Part shown: positions 1 to 10,980 of the stretch, in pieces | How the letters are laid out: each line of letters starts with the position of its first letter | Position numbering within the stretch: the stretch's first letter is position 1 | Source of the DNA: Rheum nobile | Lineage: Eukaryota; Streptophyta; Magnoliopsida; Caryophyllales; Polygonaceae | Assembly (NCBI GenBank): GCA_027886185.1 | Contig: WOAB01000040.1 | Coordinates: 8,990,001-9,054,000, forward strand | Direction: 5' to 3' | DNA: 64,000 nucleotides | The notes under the pieces: model-generated | What the model was told of the DNA's origin: nothing | The model's database searches: none | What the model saw: the letters and a program-made list of their open reading frames with translations, nothing else | Program-made: the position numbers and the translations under genes

Positions 1-850
1 GTCGTCCTCGCCACCATCGGAAGTTCTGAAGACTGTGAAAAGGCCGCATTCTTTTGAAGACTGTGCCACCTCGTCGTCTCACGCGATGATCTCGTCAAAG
101 CCTTCAACGCGTCCATGAGTTTCACGCGTTCTTTTTAAGACATAATCTATATTTGGTATTTCCAGCTTGCATTAGATAGTTTCCTTATTTGCAACGTTTT
201 AGATAGTTTCCTTATTTATAGCATTTAGATTAATTTCCTTTTATCTTTTAGGGTTTGTACCTTTTGCATGCTTGCATGGGCTAGCCCTTAGGCTCGTTTC
301 GACCCAAGCCGATTAGGTCTTGGTCGAGACCTCTTTCCTATTTATACCCTACTTTGTACTCTTTGTTTCTCACGTTCAAGTTAAAGTTCAAGGTTTAAAG
401 TCGAGTGTTAATCCCTCCTTCCCTTGATCGGATGTCACCCTTATCCCTCTCATCCCCATTCATTCCGCCGCCGACGCTACGGCAACCACTCGATCTCCAT
501 CGAGCTTATCCCCTCCGCAGTCGACGCTATGACATCCGTAGTCGACACTACGACATCCGTAGTCGACGCTACGACACCCGCAGTCGACGCTACGACACCA
601 ACGACTTGTTCCATCAAGTTGTCTATTCCTTCATTCAATCGCTTCTGCCACCGCCATCATCTTTCCATCAATCGTCACCACCGTGATCACCACCAAGTTC
701 AACATCGCGTTCTTCAACGCGTACAGCATCATCTTCACCAACTGAGACGTTCAGACGTGACTTCCCAACCAAGACTAGATCTAAGGCGCCACCTTTGGCA
801 ATTCGGCTTGTCACAGGAGACAAGGACACATCAGACGGGATAACGAGTTG
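1..850 (+). repeat. Ty3/gypsy-type LTR or 3'-end remnant (fragment)
   Basis: No credible host gene is seen. The stretch has a TATA-like CTATTTATAC at 338-347 followed by a leader-like segment. At about 468-510 it carries a module containing cgacgctacggc and actcgatct that also occurs on the minus strand at about 32.69-32.82 kb, where it follows a TATA box in an LTR-like fragment. I infer that both are LTR or 3'-end remnants of related gypsy-type elements. The left end lies outside the window. The small ORFs here are repeat-driven (RSRRYDT-like and VVDATT-like) and are not called genes. Confidence 0.4.
517..600 (+). repeat. Four tandem 21-bp repeats
   Basis: Four consecutive 21-bp units run at 517-537, 538-558, 559-579 and 580-600. 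They share the core g(c/t)agtcgac(g/a)ctacgaca with one to three differences between units. The period is a multiple of three, so ORFs run through it, but nothing suggests a protein. The unit looks derived from the cgacgctacggc module just upstream. Confidence 0.9.
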
Positions 851-1043
851 ATCGGATAATACAAAACAAATCCAAACCAAATAGACAATCAGTCACGTAA
901 AGAATAGATGTAAAATAGTAATATGGTATATTGATCAATTGATGATAGAATCAGATCGTTGTACAACTTATCCTCGAAGAGTAAGGGATCGAGTCCTGTT
1001 CGACAGGCGGTTTCGATGATTCGACCGGCTATGATTGGATAGT
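851..1043 (-). repeat. Probable part of the Tat-type 3' LTR, left of the nested insertion
   Basis: This segment directly precedes the Athila-like insertion. Removing that insertion (1044-6608 plus one target-site copy) joins it to 6614 onward. I infer that it belongs to the same interrupted LTR as 6614-7017. Its left limit (about 850) is a guess: it does not align convincingly with the LTR start at 15493. Confidence 0.3.
1039..1043. repeat. Target-site duplication ATAGT (left copy)
   Basis: The five bases before the left LTR are ATAGT. The five after the right LTR (6609-6613) are GTAGT. One mismatch separates them, as expected for an aged 5-bp duplication of an LTR element. Confidence 0.75.
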
Positions 1044-2372
1044 TGACAGGGCTAAAGTCGTATACCCAATCAAAAAAATCCTAAAATACCTACTAAAGAG
1101 TATAGCAAGCAAGTCAGGGTCGATCCCACATGGAGTCAGGTTATCTATTTCTGTAATTCGCAATCACCAACTAGAAACTACGGGGAGGGTTTGTAGTGTT
1201 TTCTTGGTAAACAAGTAACAAGTAAGCAAGTAAAGGTTGTGAATATAATGGGGAAAAGCGCCACACTTAACAAAGATCCACACAACAAAAGATATGGTTG
1301 ATCACTAAATTCTATTAATCTCAAGTTCTTATCTTTCCTTTAGTTGTTCTTATCCCGATCTTAGGTAACTATTAGTTCTACCAGCTCTAATAGTACTTAT
1401 TACTAAATCAAACCCGAAAACCTTCAAGACTCAATAAAGCAATAGCATTCAAACAAGGATTTATCAAGATACATGCAATAGAAACAACCCGTTACTATAA
1501 CATGCAATTAACTCTCTCTCATGATGAACACTCGCAACCCACTTATGTAAATCGTGTGTACTACTAGATATGCAACCCGAACCCGGAATCACAAGTCCTA
1601 GCTATTAGGAAGATATCAATAAACCTAGGTGATCAGTCTAGATAAATCAACATAAACCAATAAACATTCAAGCACAAGAGAATTAATACAACTAGATAGG
1701 AAATAGAACAAAATTAGAAAACTCACAACCAATCAATTGTTGGCTTCAAACTGTCAAGTGCAACAATGGAGGTTTAGTTCTCCATTAGGGTTTGTGAGAG
1801 CAAAAACGTAAAAAGGTGGCAACTAGGGTTAGAGAATGGATCCTCCTAAAAGAGTCTTAAACTTAACTTAAATACTAAGGAAATAATTCAGAAATAAAGA
1901 AAAGAAATAAACAAACTTGGAAACAAAGTCTCGGAAATAAAATAAAACGGGAAATAAAAACTCGGAAATATCTTCAGCGCGTCGCCGCCGCTGGGTGCGG
2001 TGACACCCACCGCGGGGTGCGGTGGGTCTCCAGAGGATCCAGCAGCTTCTGCGACACTTCCGTAAAAATGCCATAATTTTTGATTCCCAACTCGGATTGC
2101 GCTCATATTTTGAGGACTTGCATTAGACTTCAAGATCTAACTCCTCGAATTAGAATTACTCCATTTGGACATCTGAGTAAATATAACGAACCAATTGAAT
2201 TCAGCACATTGTTCTTCCACTCATCAATGCACTTCAAACCTCTGTAAATCCCATGATTTCTTCACTTCTAGTCTTATCTTCCGGATTACAGAATCACCAT
2301 CAAATCATATCCAAACATCCTCTAAAGCATGCTAATAATCCCTAGATACGCCATACAATATATCGCATATCA
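1044..2372 (-). repeat. Left (3') LTR of the Athila-like element
   Basis: A 1,329-bp repeat matches 5273-6608 almost base for base by eye, starting TGACAGGG and ending ATATCA. The right copy has an extra agcaagta near 5460, which accounts for most of the 7-bp length difference. Two CCGC-N5-GCGG words lie at 1988-2000 and 2010-2022. Confidence 0.95.
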
Positions 2373-2388
2373 AATTCCCCCATGCTTA
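2373..2388 (-). promoter_or_regulatory. Polypurine tract next to the 3' LTR
   Basis: The minus strand reads AAGCATGGGGGAATT directly before the left LTR. The same tract precedes the right LTR of the element at 25633-29916. Confidence 0.8.
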
Positions 2389-3784
2389 AACTTTGCTCGT
2401 CCTCGAGTAAACTAAAGTCAACCTACTCCTCCAAATTCAACCCCAAGGCTTCAGGAAGCACAAGAAAATATGACACTAGTAGTTATAACACATCAACAAT
2501 AAGCTCCAAGACAACCAAACAAGTGATGCAAAACATAACATACAACTCCTCAAATAAACACCCCACACAATCAAACTTAAAAGAAAGCAGAGTACTTCCC
2601 TCAAGCTTATCCCGAACACCATAGAGTGAGTAACAATCTAATCATAGCCTCCATCTATCTTCTTATCGCTCCAGAGTGACCTACCTGAATCCTCCTTATA
2701 TCACATCTTCTTATGTCACCACGCCAGGAAAAATGAGGAATCCTAAAAATCACTCTTATTCTTTTCACTCATTTTTCCAAGGCGCCCTTTTGGGTTTTCA
2801 CCAAGCCACTCATTTCATTTTTCAATAGATGGGCTCACAATATACTCACATCACTCTTGACCAATTATTACCCCAGCCTAATGTTGGTCCAAGCCACCTG
2901 CTTATTACCTAAGCCGCCCTCTCGGGTTTTCGACTTATCTCAGGATTTCAATTTTTGCCTTTTTTCAATTTTGGCTCTTTTCAATTTTTTATTTTTCTCC
3001 TCAACAACGTAGCAAGTATAGAACTCTCCCCCATGCTTAAACATTGCATTGTCTTCAATGTAATGAAAGACAAAAAAAAATAGAAGCACAGGGGAAAGCA
3101 AAAAAATAACTCACAACGTCGCCGAGCTGCTTGGACACTTTCGTTGTTGCTGGCGGTAAAACAATGAACGCTCAGGTCTCTGGTGTTGTGTGGGTGTCTT
3201 CGTCAACTCCATAATCTTCTCCTACCGTGCAACCAAAAGGAACCAATGTGGTGAGTATTGGCATAGCAAGGATGTCGGGGTTGCACGGCCTTCAACGAAC
3301 ACATTGTAGAGTCCAGATGTAATCGTGGGGGGCTCTAGTGTTCCTCCTCATCAGCTGTCAATTGTAGGGCCATCATCATTGCCAAATAATGTGTGGGGCT
3401 AATGACTCCTCCTTGGACAACATGATGCGCAACATCTCCATGGGGAATTCTGGACAGCTGGCCTTGGTACAACTTTTTTTTTTTGCTCCCCGTTTAAGGT
3501 TTTTTCGGGGAGTTTATTAGTGCAGGGGGAAAAAACTTACAATGGTGTGGGAAACACCTTCTTCAATTCGCATAGGTCTCATCCCTGCAGGTTAGTTAGA
3601 AACAAAGAAAAACAAAAACAAAAACAAAACACACCAAAACAAAAGCATAAACAAAGAAAAAAAAAACAAAGAAAAACAAACATACCTCGGGTTGCCTCCC
3701 GGACAGCGCCTTAGTTATTGTCATGGCTTGACTTGGTATTCTCCCACTTAACTTGGGTTGCTCAAAGCAATTGAACTCTTGGGG
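2389..3784 (-). other. Non-coding 3' region of the Athila-like element
   Basis: There is no gene here. The stretch 2590-2960 is the reverse complement of 27940-28270 in the second Athila-like element, sharing the words around ccagcctaatgttggtcc and the region before the LTR. A second copy of the polypurine-like tract lies at 3027-3041 (minus strand TTTAAGCATGGGGGA). At about 3683-3715 the minus strand carries a GGGAGGCAACCCGAGG motif familiar from the region after pol in Athila-type elements. That last point is from memory of the family. Confidence 0.7.
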
Positions 3785-4014
3785 TCTATATCAGGGGGAT
3801 GCCTCTTTGTATACTCCCTGTTGAGCTTTTCCCCCATGCTTGTGCACTTCATGATGGTTGGGCCGTTGTTCATATCTATGAATGCACTTGCCATCTTCAA
3901 AAACGGTCTACCCAGCATCTCAGGGGCTGTATGTATGTCCTACCCCGTATCTAGCATATAAAAATCCGCCACTTGAATCAGGGTCTCCTTCTTGTGCTTC
4001 CCCTTTGATTTCTT
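3775..4014 (-). pseudogene. Protease-region scrap (Athila type)
   Basis: The frame after gag continues past stop codons and reads VADFYMLDTG, a stop, then EMLGRPFLKMASAFIDMNNG. This resembles the segment downstream of the catalytic site in Athila proteases (ADFYVLD followed by LGRPFLKTA). The catalytic Asp-Ser/Thr-Gly part is absent, as are all later pol domains, so a large deletion has joined gag to the tail of protease. Confidence 0.65.
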
Positions 4015-5109
4015 CTAGATCTTGCGCAACACCCCTAAAAATTCTGTGCAGCGAGGGATGATGTTCGCCAGCGTGACCAAGGGAACGGTTTCTGCACAGT
4101 CACTGAAGGTTTCAAATATTTTTTTGTCGTTCTCCACCATTCTGGTGTCCTTCAGAGCCTCAGGGAAGGGTGTAGCGGGGTGCAGCGAGACAAGCGGGAA
4201 GGAGTTTAGATGCACATACTCATCATAGGCAGCCTCAAGAGGGTCGGGGGCTGCCGGGGCATTTTCGAGAGGGGCGGGCGTCGCAGGATCATTTCCGCAA
4301 TCGCGTCTCTCCTCCTCTTGGTCGCTGAATTCCTCCAGTCCCAAAAAATATTCTTCTTCAGAAAGCACCTTGCGGTCCCAAATATCGTCTGGAAGGCCCA
4401 ACTCCTTGAGTGAACCACTGGCGTGGTCAGATTCCACTGCGGGTGCGGTCATGTTCGTAGAGGAATTCTCGGAAAATCCCACAACGCCTCCGCGATTGCG
4501 GTCAGATGACCGCGGGTGCGGTGAAGATGCAGGACTCTCAGTTTGTTCTGCCGCTGGGTGCGGTGAGAATGGCGCGGGGTGCGGTCGGTCTTCTAGAGTC
4601 CCACCGCGGGTGCGGTCCGCCTGCCGCAGGTGCGGTGAACTCGACAGAGAGTTCTCGCCTTCTGTGTCGTCCTCTTCAGCACTAGGAGCGACGTTCAGCT
4701 GCTTACCACTTCTAAGCGTCACGGCACTAACATTTTCTCTCGGGTTAACTACCATTTGAGACGGTAGAAGTCCCGAAATCTTTGCATCGGTCTTTGTGAT
4801 AGCTTCAACCATTTGTCTCATCTGCTTTTCTAGATTCCTGATGCTTGACTCCCTAGTTTCAACACTAGTGCTGAAATGTTTATCCAGAGCTTGGATCATA
4901 TCTTCAGTTGACATGGAGGAACTAGGATTGGACACTGGCGGGCTATGCTCATAGGCCGGATTGTACTGCCGTGGAGTACCCTGCTGGTAGAACGATTGTG
5001 GCTCCGGGTAGAACTCCTGGTAGTCATGACCATATGGAGGGTATTGTTGGTACCCATAACTCGAATTGGGGTGATCTCTCCACCCTGGAGTGTATGCGTA
5101 GGAGTATGG
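4015..5109 (-). pseudogene. gag: Gag, C-terminal half (Athila type)
   Basis: An open minus-strand frame runs from just after a TGA at 5110-5112 to a TAG at 4015-4017. Its start holds a Tyr/Gln/Pro-rich stretch with PGWRDHPN and GYQQYPPYGHDY. It then has a helical segment (IRNLEKQMRQMVEAI) and the hallmark NPRENVSAVTLRSGK. These match the back half of Athila-type Gag. The usual N-terminal retrotransposon-gag domain is missing, and no good start codon precedes the frame. After the SGK motif comes a Pro/Arg/Gly-rich insert (about 4437-4636) built from seven CpG-rich DNA words. Gag would form the particle shell and bind element RNA, but this copy is not expected to do so. The family call is firm; the loss of function is inferred from the truncation. 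Confidence 0.88.
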
Positions 5110-5249
5110 TCATATCGCGGCTCTCCCCAGAAATCCATATCTGTATCAAAATCGAAAAAGAAAATACAAAAATCAGTAGCACCATGGACCATAAGAGAGG
5201 TCCACACCAAAGTTGGTAACAAACAAAAACACAAAAACAAAAATTTTGA

Positions 5250-5271
5250 CTCCCCGGCAACGGCGCCAAAT
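5250..5271 (-). promoter_or_regulatory. Primer-binding site, tRNA-Asp type
   Basis: On the minus strand, immediately after the right LTR, comes TTTGGCGCCGTTGCCGGGGA. This is the sequence typical of Athila-group elements, which are reported to prime from tRNA-Asp. Confidence 0.85.
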
Positions 5272-5272
5272 T

Positions 5273-6608
5273 TGACAGGGCTAAAGTCGTATACCCAATC
5301 AAAGAAATCCTAAAATACCTACTAAAGAGTATAGCAAGCAAGTCAGGGTCGATCCCACAGGGAGTCAGGTTATCTAATTCTGTAATTCGCAATCACCAAC
5401 TAGAAACTAGAGGGGGGGTTATAGTGTTTTCTTGGTAAACAAGTAACAAGTAAGCAAGTAAGCAAGTAAAGGTTGTGAATATAATGGGGAAAAGCGCCAC
5501 ACTTAACAAAGATCCACACAACAAAAGATATGGTTGATCACTGAATTCTATTAATCTCAAGTTCTTATCTTTCCTTTAGTTGTTCTTATCCCGATCTTAG
5601 GTAACTATTAGTTCTACCAACCCTAATAGTACTTATTACTAAATCAAACCCGAAAACCTTCAAGACTCAATAAAGCAATAGCATTCAAACAAGGATTTAA
5701 CAAGATACATGCAATAGAAACAACTCATTACTATAACATGCAATTAACTCTCTCTCACGATGAACACTCGCAACCCGCTTATGTAAATCGGGTGTACTAC
5801 TAGATATGCAACCCGAACCCGGAATCACAAGTCCTAGCTATTAGGAAGATATCAATAAACCTAGGTGATCAGTCTAGATAAATCAACATAAACCAATAAA
5901 CATTCAAGCACAAGAGAATTAATACAACTAGATAGGAAATAAAACAAGAATAGAAAACTCACAACCAATCAATTGATGGCTTCAAACTGTCAAGTGCAAC
6001 AATGGAGGTTTAGTTCTCCATTAGGGTTTATGAGAGCAAAAACGTAGAAAGGTGGCAACTAGGGTTAGAGAATGGATCCTCCTAAAAGAGTCTTAAACTT
6101 AACTTAAATACTAAGGAAATAATTCAGAAATAAAGAAAAGAAATAAACAAACTTGGAAACAAAGTCTCGGAAATAAAATAAAACGGGAAATAAAAACTCG
6201 GAAATATCTTCAGCGCGTCGCCACCGCTGGGTGCGGTGACACCCACCGCGGGGTGCGGTGGGTCTCCAGAGGATCCAACAGCTTCTGCGACACTTCCGTA
6301 AAAATTTCATAACTTTTGATTCCCAACTCGGATTGCGCTCATATTTTGAGGACTTGCAGTAGACTTCAAGATATAACTCCTCGAATTGGAATCACTCCAT
6401 TTGGACATCTACGTAAATAGAACTAACCAATTGAATTCAGCACAATGTTCTTCCACTCATCAATGCACTTCAAACCTCTATAAATCCCATGATTTCTTCA
6501 CTTCTAATCTTCTCTTCCAGATTACAGAATCACCATCAAATCATATCCAAACATCCTCTAAATCATGCTAATAATCCCTAGATACGCCATACAATATATC
6601 GCATATCA
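5273..6608 (-). repeat. Right (5') LTR of the Athila-like element
   Basis: A 1,336-bp repeat pairs with 1044-2372. Transcription would run leftward from it. The same two CpG-rich words lie at 6224-6236 and 6246-6258. Confidence 0.95.
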
Positions 6609-6613
6609 GTAGT

Positions 6614-7017
6614 ATCCCAGGGGACTTGAGTGAGAGCGGATATGCTAGTAAGCTTTTTGAGAGCTAAGTGAGTGAATACTGCTCATAGACGTGTTGTTTG
6701 TTGATTGTTTCTTCGTGATCTATTTATGGTATCTTCCTCTTTCGTCCGTTACTTATCTTCGTAATATCCTCCATTCATTCCCTGCATGATCTCCGGGATC
6801 CCTCTTGAATGTCATCATAATCTTTGTTTTTAATTTTGTTACCGTTTGCCGCTGATCAGGTAATTAATGCCCAGGGCAAAATCTTCGGAGCTGGTCGGAT
6901 CCCACGCGTCTGAGGAGTGTCCGACGTTTCCTTCTAGTCGCTTCTGGCCTTTGAATTCACTTGGATCTTGGCCCAATTTGCTTGCACCGATCCCTTTAGA
7001 GTATGTTGGACCCAACA
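6614..7017 (-). repeat. Probable 3' LTR of the Tat-type element (interrupted)
   Basis: The right edge ends GGACCCAACA, so the minus strand starts TGTTGGGTCC, a typical LTR start. It is followed outside by a degraded polypurine complement (atagccctaag). The minus strand has a TATA-like ATAAATAG at 6720-6727, consistent with a U3/R boundary about 290 bp into the LTR. The left part is separated by the Athila-like insertion. A matching right LTR end was not found, so the pairing is unproven. Confidence 0.45.
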
Positions 7018-7302
7018 ATAGCCCTAAGTTGTTTTGGGCTCAAGGCAGCTGTGAGATGGAGTCCAAACAACTTTCCTTCCACACGATCTCCGCCCTCTGA
7101 TCTGGGCGCGATAGGCGAGGGCTACGTGGTGATAATCCCGCTGCACGATGGGACATCTCTGCGACCTGCCAGTTCCCTCCATAAACCCGAATTAAGTTCT
7201 GACGGTTTGGGTTCATCTTCTTTCCTTGCTCTCTGATCTGGTAGGCTTATTTAGGTTTCCCAAACAATTGCTTTTCGATTTCCTCCTCTTTTCGTTCTGG
7301 AA

Positions 7303-9174
7303 ATGGTTTCCAATGAGTCTTCTGAGTCGTCGGCTACTCACTTGAACTCGAGCAAGAATGAGGCCCCCCTTTTCTTTTTGAAGGAGGCTGACGCTCTGAC
7401 GGGGACGCTGACGGAGGCGTAGTTGGAGCAGATCCTCCAAGTCAGAGGCTTTCCTCCTGAGGTGGTCACGAGGTTGCCGCATCCGGACGAGAGAGCCGAC
7501 GCTCGCTATGAGGGATGAGTTTGTTTCTATGCCTACCCATTTCGGATAGGTCATACATTTACGTTTTCCTCTCTTGTCAGGGATTTTTTAGCAACTTTGG
7601 CGCTTGCGCCGTGTCAGGTCATGCCGCAGGCGTGGAGGATCCTTAGGGTTTTTGGTCTGTTGAATCTTCAGTCTGGGGCCAGTTTTAACTTTGACGCCCT
7701 GTGGTACAATTACTCTTTAGGGTCGAAGAGTTCTTCTCGTGTCCAGTTGCGTATCCGTCCGGGTCGAAAGCCCTTGGTGTTTAACCTAGATGTAAATGAC
7801 CGTGGATGGGGGTCGAAGTTCTTCTTCGTCGAGCATTCGTCTCTGGAGAAGGGGGTGACTGTTCGTTTCTGCTGTCGGAGTGGCGAGTTGAGAGTACGTA
7901 TTCGACTTCTCTTTGCCCATTTTTATGTGTTTTAACCCTTTGCTTAACTCTTCTTTTTTGTAGTCCCTGAAGTTGAAGAGTTGGAAGTGGACACTCAGTC
8001 GAAAGGTCTATCAAAAATTATCCTCAACATCCCCGCGTCGGAGTGGAAATTCCTACTACTCAGGACGTTATGTCGACTGTTTCGTCATCTCAGGTCAAGT
8101 GTAAGTTTTTATTCGACTCATGTATTTTTTAATCGTGTGCTTGTGTCTTACATTTTGTCTGTCGTGTCAGCGTCTCCAGCTGGTCGGTCAAGTGCCCGTT
8201 TGAAGGAAGTGTCCAGGAAAAGTCTGATAGAGCAAAGGCTAGCGGCGGCCAGGGCCTCGTCGAGTAAATCGACGCCGGCAGAGTCGTCGCTTCCAGCCAA
8301 AGTTGGCTCGAAAAGGAAGGCAGGTGCTTCTTCTGGCGATGTGAAGGTTGTGGATACTTCAAAGAAGAAGGCGACGGTCGCTCGTGGAGTCGAGAAGATC
8401 GACTTGGTCGGTCGATCGATCGCCGATCTTTTTCATGCTCAGGACCCGACTCTGAAGTCGATGGCGTCTCTCCCTTGGATTGCATTGGCAAAGCGGGGTG
8501 CTCTGCGTGGAAGGTAAATCGTCTTGTCGGATCTCAAGTTTATATGTTTTCTTCCTCATAATCTGGTTGGTTTTTTATTGTTTTGATCTTGTCTTTTCCT
8601 CTTCCAGACTTTTCAGTTTCTCTTGGGCGCATATTCTGGAGTCAAAGAGATGGTCGCTAAGGCCGAGGACAGGGCTGCTAGGTCAGAGTCTGACCTGGCG
8701 TCTTTGAAGACCAAGGTGGAAGGAGCCGAGAGCCGCTTTAGGGACGCTGAGTGCCGCTTCGCTAGGGAGTTGAAGAGTTGCCAAGATGACTTGGATGTTT
8801 GTCATAGGGAGCTCAGCAAGATCCAGACAAGTGTTGAAGAGAAGGTGAAGCAGGCTAGGATTGAGGCTGGTCGGGTCGCAGACGACGTAGGCGCTTTTTA
8901 CGCGTTGAAGTCGCGTGTCGAGATGATCGAGGAGTTTGAAGAGGGCAAGTAGGAGACCTGGGATTTGAAGAAGGAGAAGGAGACCATGGTACCCTGTTTC
9001 CGAAGGGGAATCCTGGTTCGGAGCTGTTCCAGTTGGCTGGCGTCGGAGAAGAATCTCTAGACGAGAGTGCCGGTGAAGACGAGGTCCATTCTGGCGACAC
9101 CGTACCGATCGAGCCCCAGCCTTTCTCTGATCCGGCCCCTGCTGAAGGTAACGCTACGACCCCTGACTCTTGAC
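7303..9174 (+). pseudogene. Antisense ORF of the Tat element (plant putative gypsy-type transposon protein)
   Basis: From the ATG at 7303 one frame can be followed through two in-frame stops (TAG 7420-7422, TGA 7516-7518). It reads into the region around ATLALAPCQVMPQAWRIL, which resembles the conserved core of the plant family Pfam calls putative gypsy-type transposon. Three intron-like gaps follow: GT 7894 to AG 7963, GT 8101 to AG 8170 and GT 8514 to AG 8607. After them come a Lys/Ser-rich segment (8171-8513), a coiled-coil segment rich in Glu/Arg/Lys (8623-8950), a TAG at about 8950, and an acidic tail ending TGA at 9172-9174. The reading frame must shift at least once between exons. This gene lies opposite to gag-pol, and its role in Tat elements is unknown to me. 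The copy is broken. Confidence 0.7.
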
Positions 9175-9201
9175 TTTTTCCGTAAATGACTTGTGATCCC
9201 A

Positions 9202-9350
9202 CCTGCGTGTGGGTAGAATGTTTTCTGGTTTGGCGACCCGTCCATCATCGCGGCTCGCAGAATGTGTTTGTAGATAATTGAAGTCCTACGTGTGTGTAGG
9301 CAGACAATATGTTTTGGCGACCCGTCCACCATCGCGGGTCGCATGGATGT
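9202..9350. repeat. Duplicated hairpin module between pol and the antisense ORF
   Basis: Two imperfect copies about 85 bp apart each combine a short inverted repeat (ccacctgcgtgtggg or cctacgtgtgtgtagg) with ggcgacccgtccaNcatcgcgg. In the second copy gcgacccg and cgggtcgc form a perfect 8-bp stem. The module lies where two opposed transcripts of the element would end, which suggests a terminator-like role. That role is inference. Confidence 0.6.
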
Positions 9351-9892
9351 AAAAAAGGTTAGACTTTTATTGACGTAATCTGTTTTACAAAGGGTCGAAC
9401 TTGTTTCGTGTTCGTTTGTTTTGTCGGATTCTTCTAGAGAAGATAGTCGTTGACGCCTTTGATTTGTGTGTCGGGTTTGCCCGTGTGCTCCATCGAGTAG
9501 GGCTTACCGCATTGTGTAAAGAAGAAGGCCTGCAAATGTATATGTTTACGTTTCAGTCATGACTTAGTGTTATGCCGAGGAGGAAAGCAATATGTCTTTA
9601 TTGCGTAGATGTAATAAGGTGTTTTGACCTTATGTATTGTATAAGGCAGGCGGTGTGCCGACGTGCCTTTGGTATTCATCTCCCCGTGTTCCGATCGATC
9701 GTGTAAATATAGTGTAAGCGCTTTTTGTTTATGACTGGATCCAGCGTGTATGTTGATGTTGTCATGTACTTAGGTTTGCAAGGGAAATGTCCTTACTAGA
9801 TGTGAGTGCTCAGGTTTATGAAATAGAATTGAGTTTGTAACATCGAATAGCACATGACAAGTGAGAGAATATTAGTGCCTTACTTTGCTGGT
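9351..9892. other. Non-coding spacer after Tat pol
   Basis: I see no gene here. The spacer separates the convergent ends of the antisense ORF and pol and is moderately GC-rich like the rest of the element. Confidence 0.5.
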
Positions 9893-10980
9893 CTAGAAGC
9901 GATATAGCTTCAGATGTGTTGCGTTCCAACTTCTTGGGATCGGTTGTCCGTCTTTATCCTCCAGTTGGTACGCTCCCTGTCTGACCACTTCCTTGATGAG
10001 ATAGGGTCCTTCCCACTGAGGCGCGAGCTTTCCGTCGGTCGGATTCATGGTGTTCTGGAACATTTTTCGAAGGACCCAGTCGCCAACTTTGAAGACTTTG
10101 GCTTGAACATTTTTATTGTAACTTCTTGCGACCTGTTGTTGGAACTTGACCATTCTAATTCTGGCTCTTTCCCTAGTTTTATCCACCGTGTCCAAGTTGT
10201 GCGCTAGCTCGACGTTGTTTTGTTCATTCGTCTGGAGACTGTAACGGGCTGTCGGAACCAGTAATTCGGCGGGAATGACCGCTTCACTTCCGTAGATGAG
10301 TGAGAATGGTGATTGTCCAGTTGCATTTTTTGGGGTGGTCTTGTCGGACCAGAGGATGAGAGGGAGTTCGTCTGCCCATTTTCCTTTAGCCCCTGTGAGG
10401 CATTTCTTGAGGTTGTTGACGATGATTTTGTTGCTAGACTCGGCTTATCCGTTAGATTGTGGATATCGAGGAGTGGATGTGACTAGTCTGATGTTCTACT
10501 GGTTGCAAAAGGCTTGATTCTTGTGACTGATGAATTGGGAGCCATTGTCGCACACGATTTCTGATGTGACGCCAAATCTGCACAAGATATTGCGTTTTAT
10601 AAACGAAATGAAGTGTTGATCTTTTACCTCTCGGTAGGCTTCAGCTTTGATCCACTTGGAAAAATAGTCTGTCATGGCAAGGAAAAAGACTCATTGACCC
10701 GACGCAGGTGGGAGTTTTCCGACGTTGTCCATCCCCCATCTCATGAAGGGCCATGGTGCCAGAGTCGGGTGGAGGAGTTCCGAGGGTTGATGAGGAATGG
10801 GTGGGTGTCGTTGGCAGGCATCGCACTTCCTGGTGTACTCCATCGCGTCTCTATTCATTGTGGGCCAGTAGTATCCGGTTCGCAAGGCTTTCCCTGAGAG
10901 GCTTCGTCCTCCGGTGTGGTTTCCACATTCTCCCTCATGTAATGATTGTAAGATGCGTCTGACTTCTGGAGTCTTGAGGC
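9893..10980 (-). pseudogene. int: Integrase of the Tat element
   Basis: Integrase would insert element cDNA into the genome. The minus strand shows the zinc-binding part: LHEGECGNHTGG, then CDACQRH, at about 10820-10935. The catalytic core follows, with TDYFSKW near 10665, CDNGSQF near 10545 and an E in NG-stop-AESSNK near 10440. The C-terminal domain ends WNATHLKLYRF before the stop at 9893. Three stops interrupt the frame: TGA 10691-10693, TAG 10496-10498 and TAA 10445-10447. A frameshift near 11000 separates it from the second RNase H. No chromodomain follows, which fits Tat. The domain order is complete but the protein cannot be made. Confidence 0.9.

Larger units (their letters stand above)
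1044..6608 (-). mobile_element. Athila-like Ty3/gypsy element with gag only (non-autonomous)
   Basis: Two nearly identical long terminal repeats of about 1.33 kb flank a 2.9-kb interior. Both begin TGACAGGG and end ATATCA, and the flanks are ATAGT and GTAGT, a 5-bp target duplication with one change. A primer site matching the tRNA-Asp type of Athila elements adjoins the right LTR, and a polypurine tract (as its complement) adjoins the left LTR, so the element reads right to left. The interior holds the C-terminal half of gag and a scrap of the protease region, with no RT, RNase H or integrase. It is therefore a TR-GAG-like deletion derivative that would need proteins supplied in trans. The few LTR differences suggest a recent insertion. 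It lies inside what appears to be the 3' LTR of the Tat-type element. Confidence 0.92.

Noticed and set aside
517..600. A CRISPR-like array
   Set aside because: The 21-bp units abut without spacers in a plant LTR-like region; it is a plain tandem repeat.
7003..7236. Short plus-strand ORFs before the antisense Tat gene
   Set aside because: They cross the LTR edge and polypurine complement and show no conserved domain.
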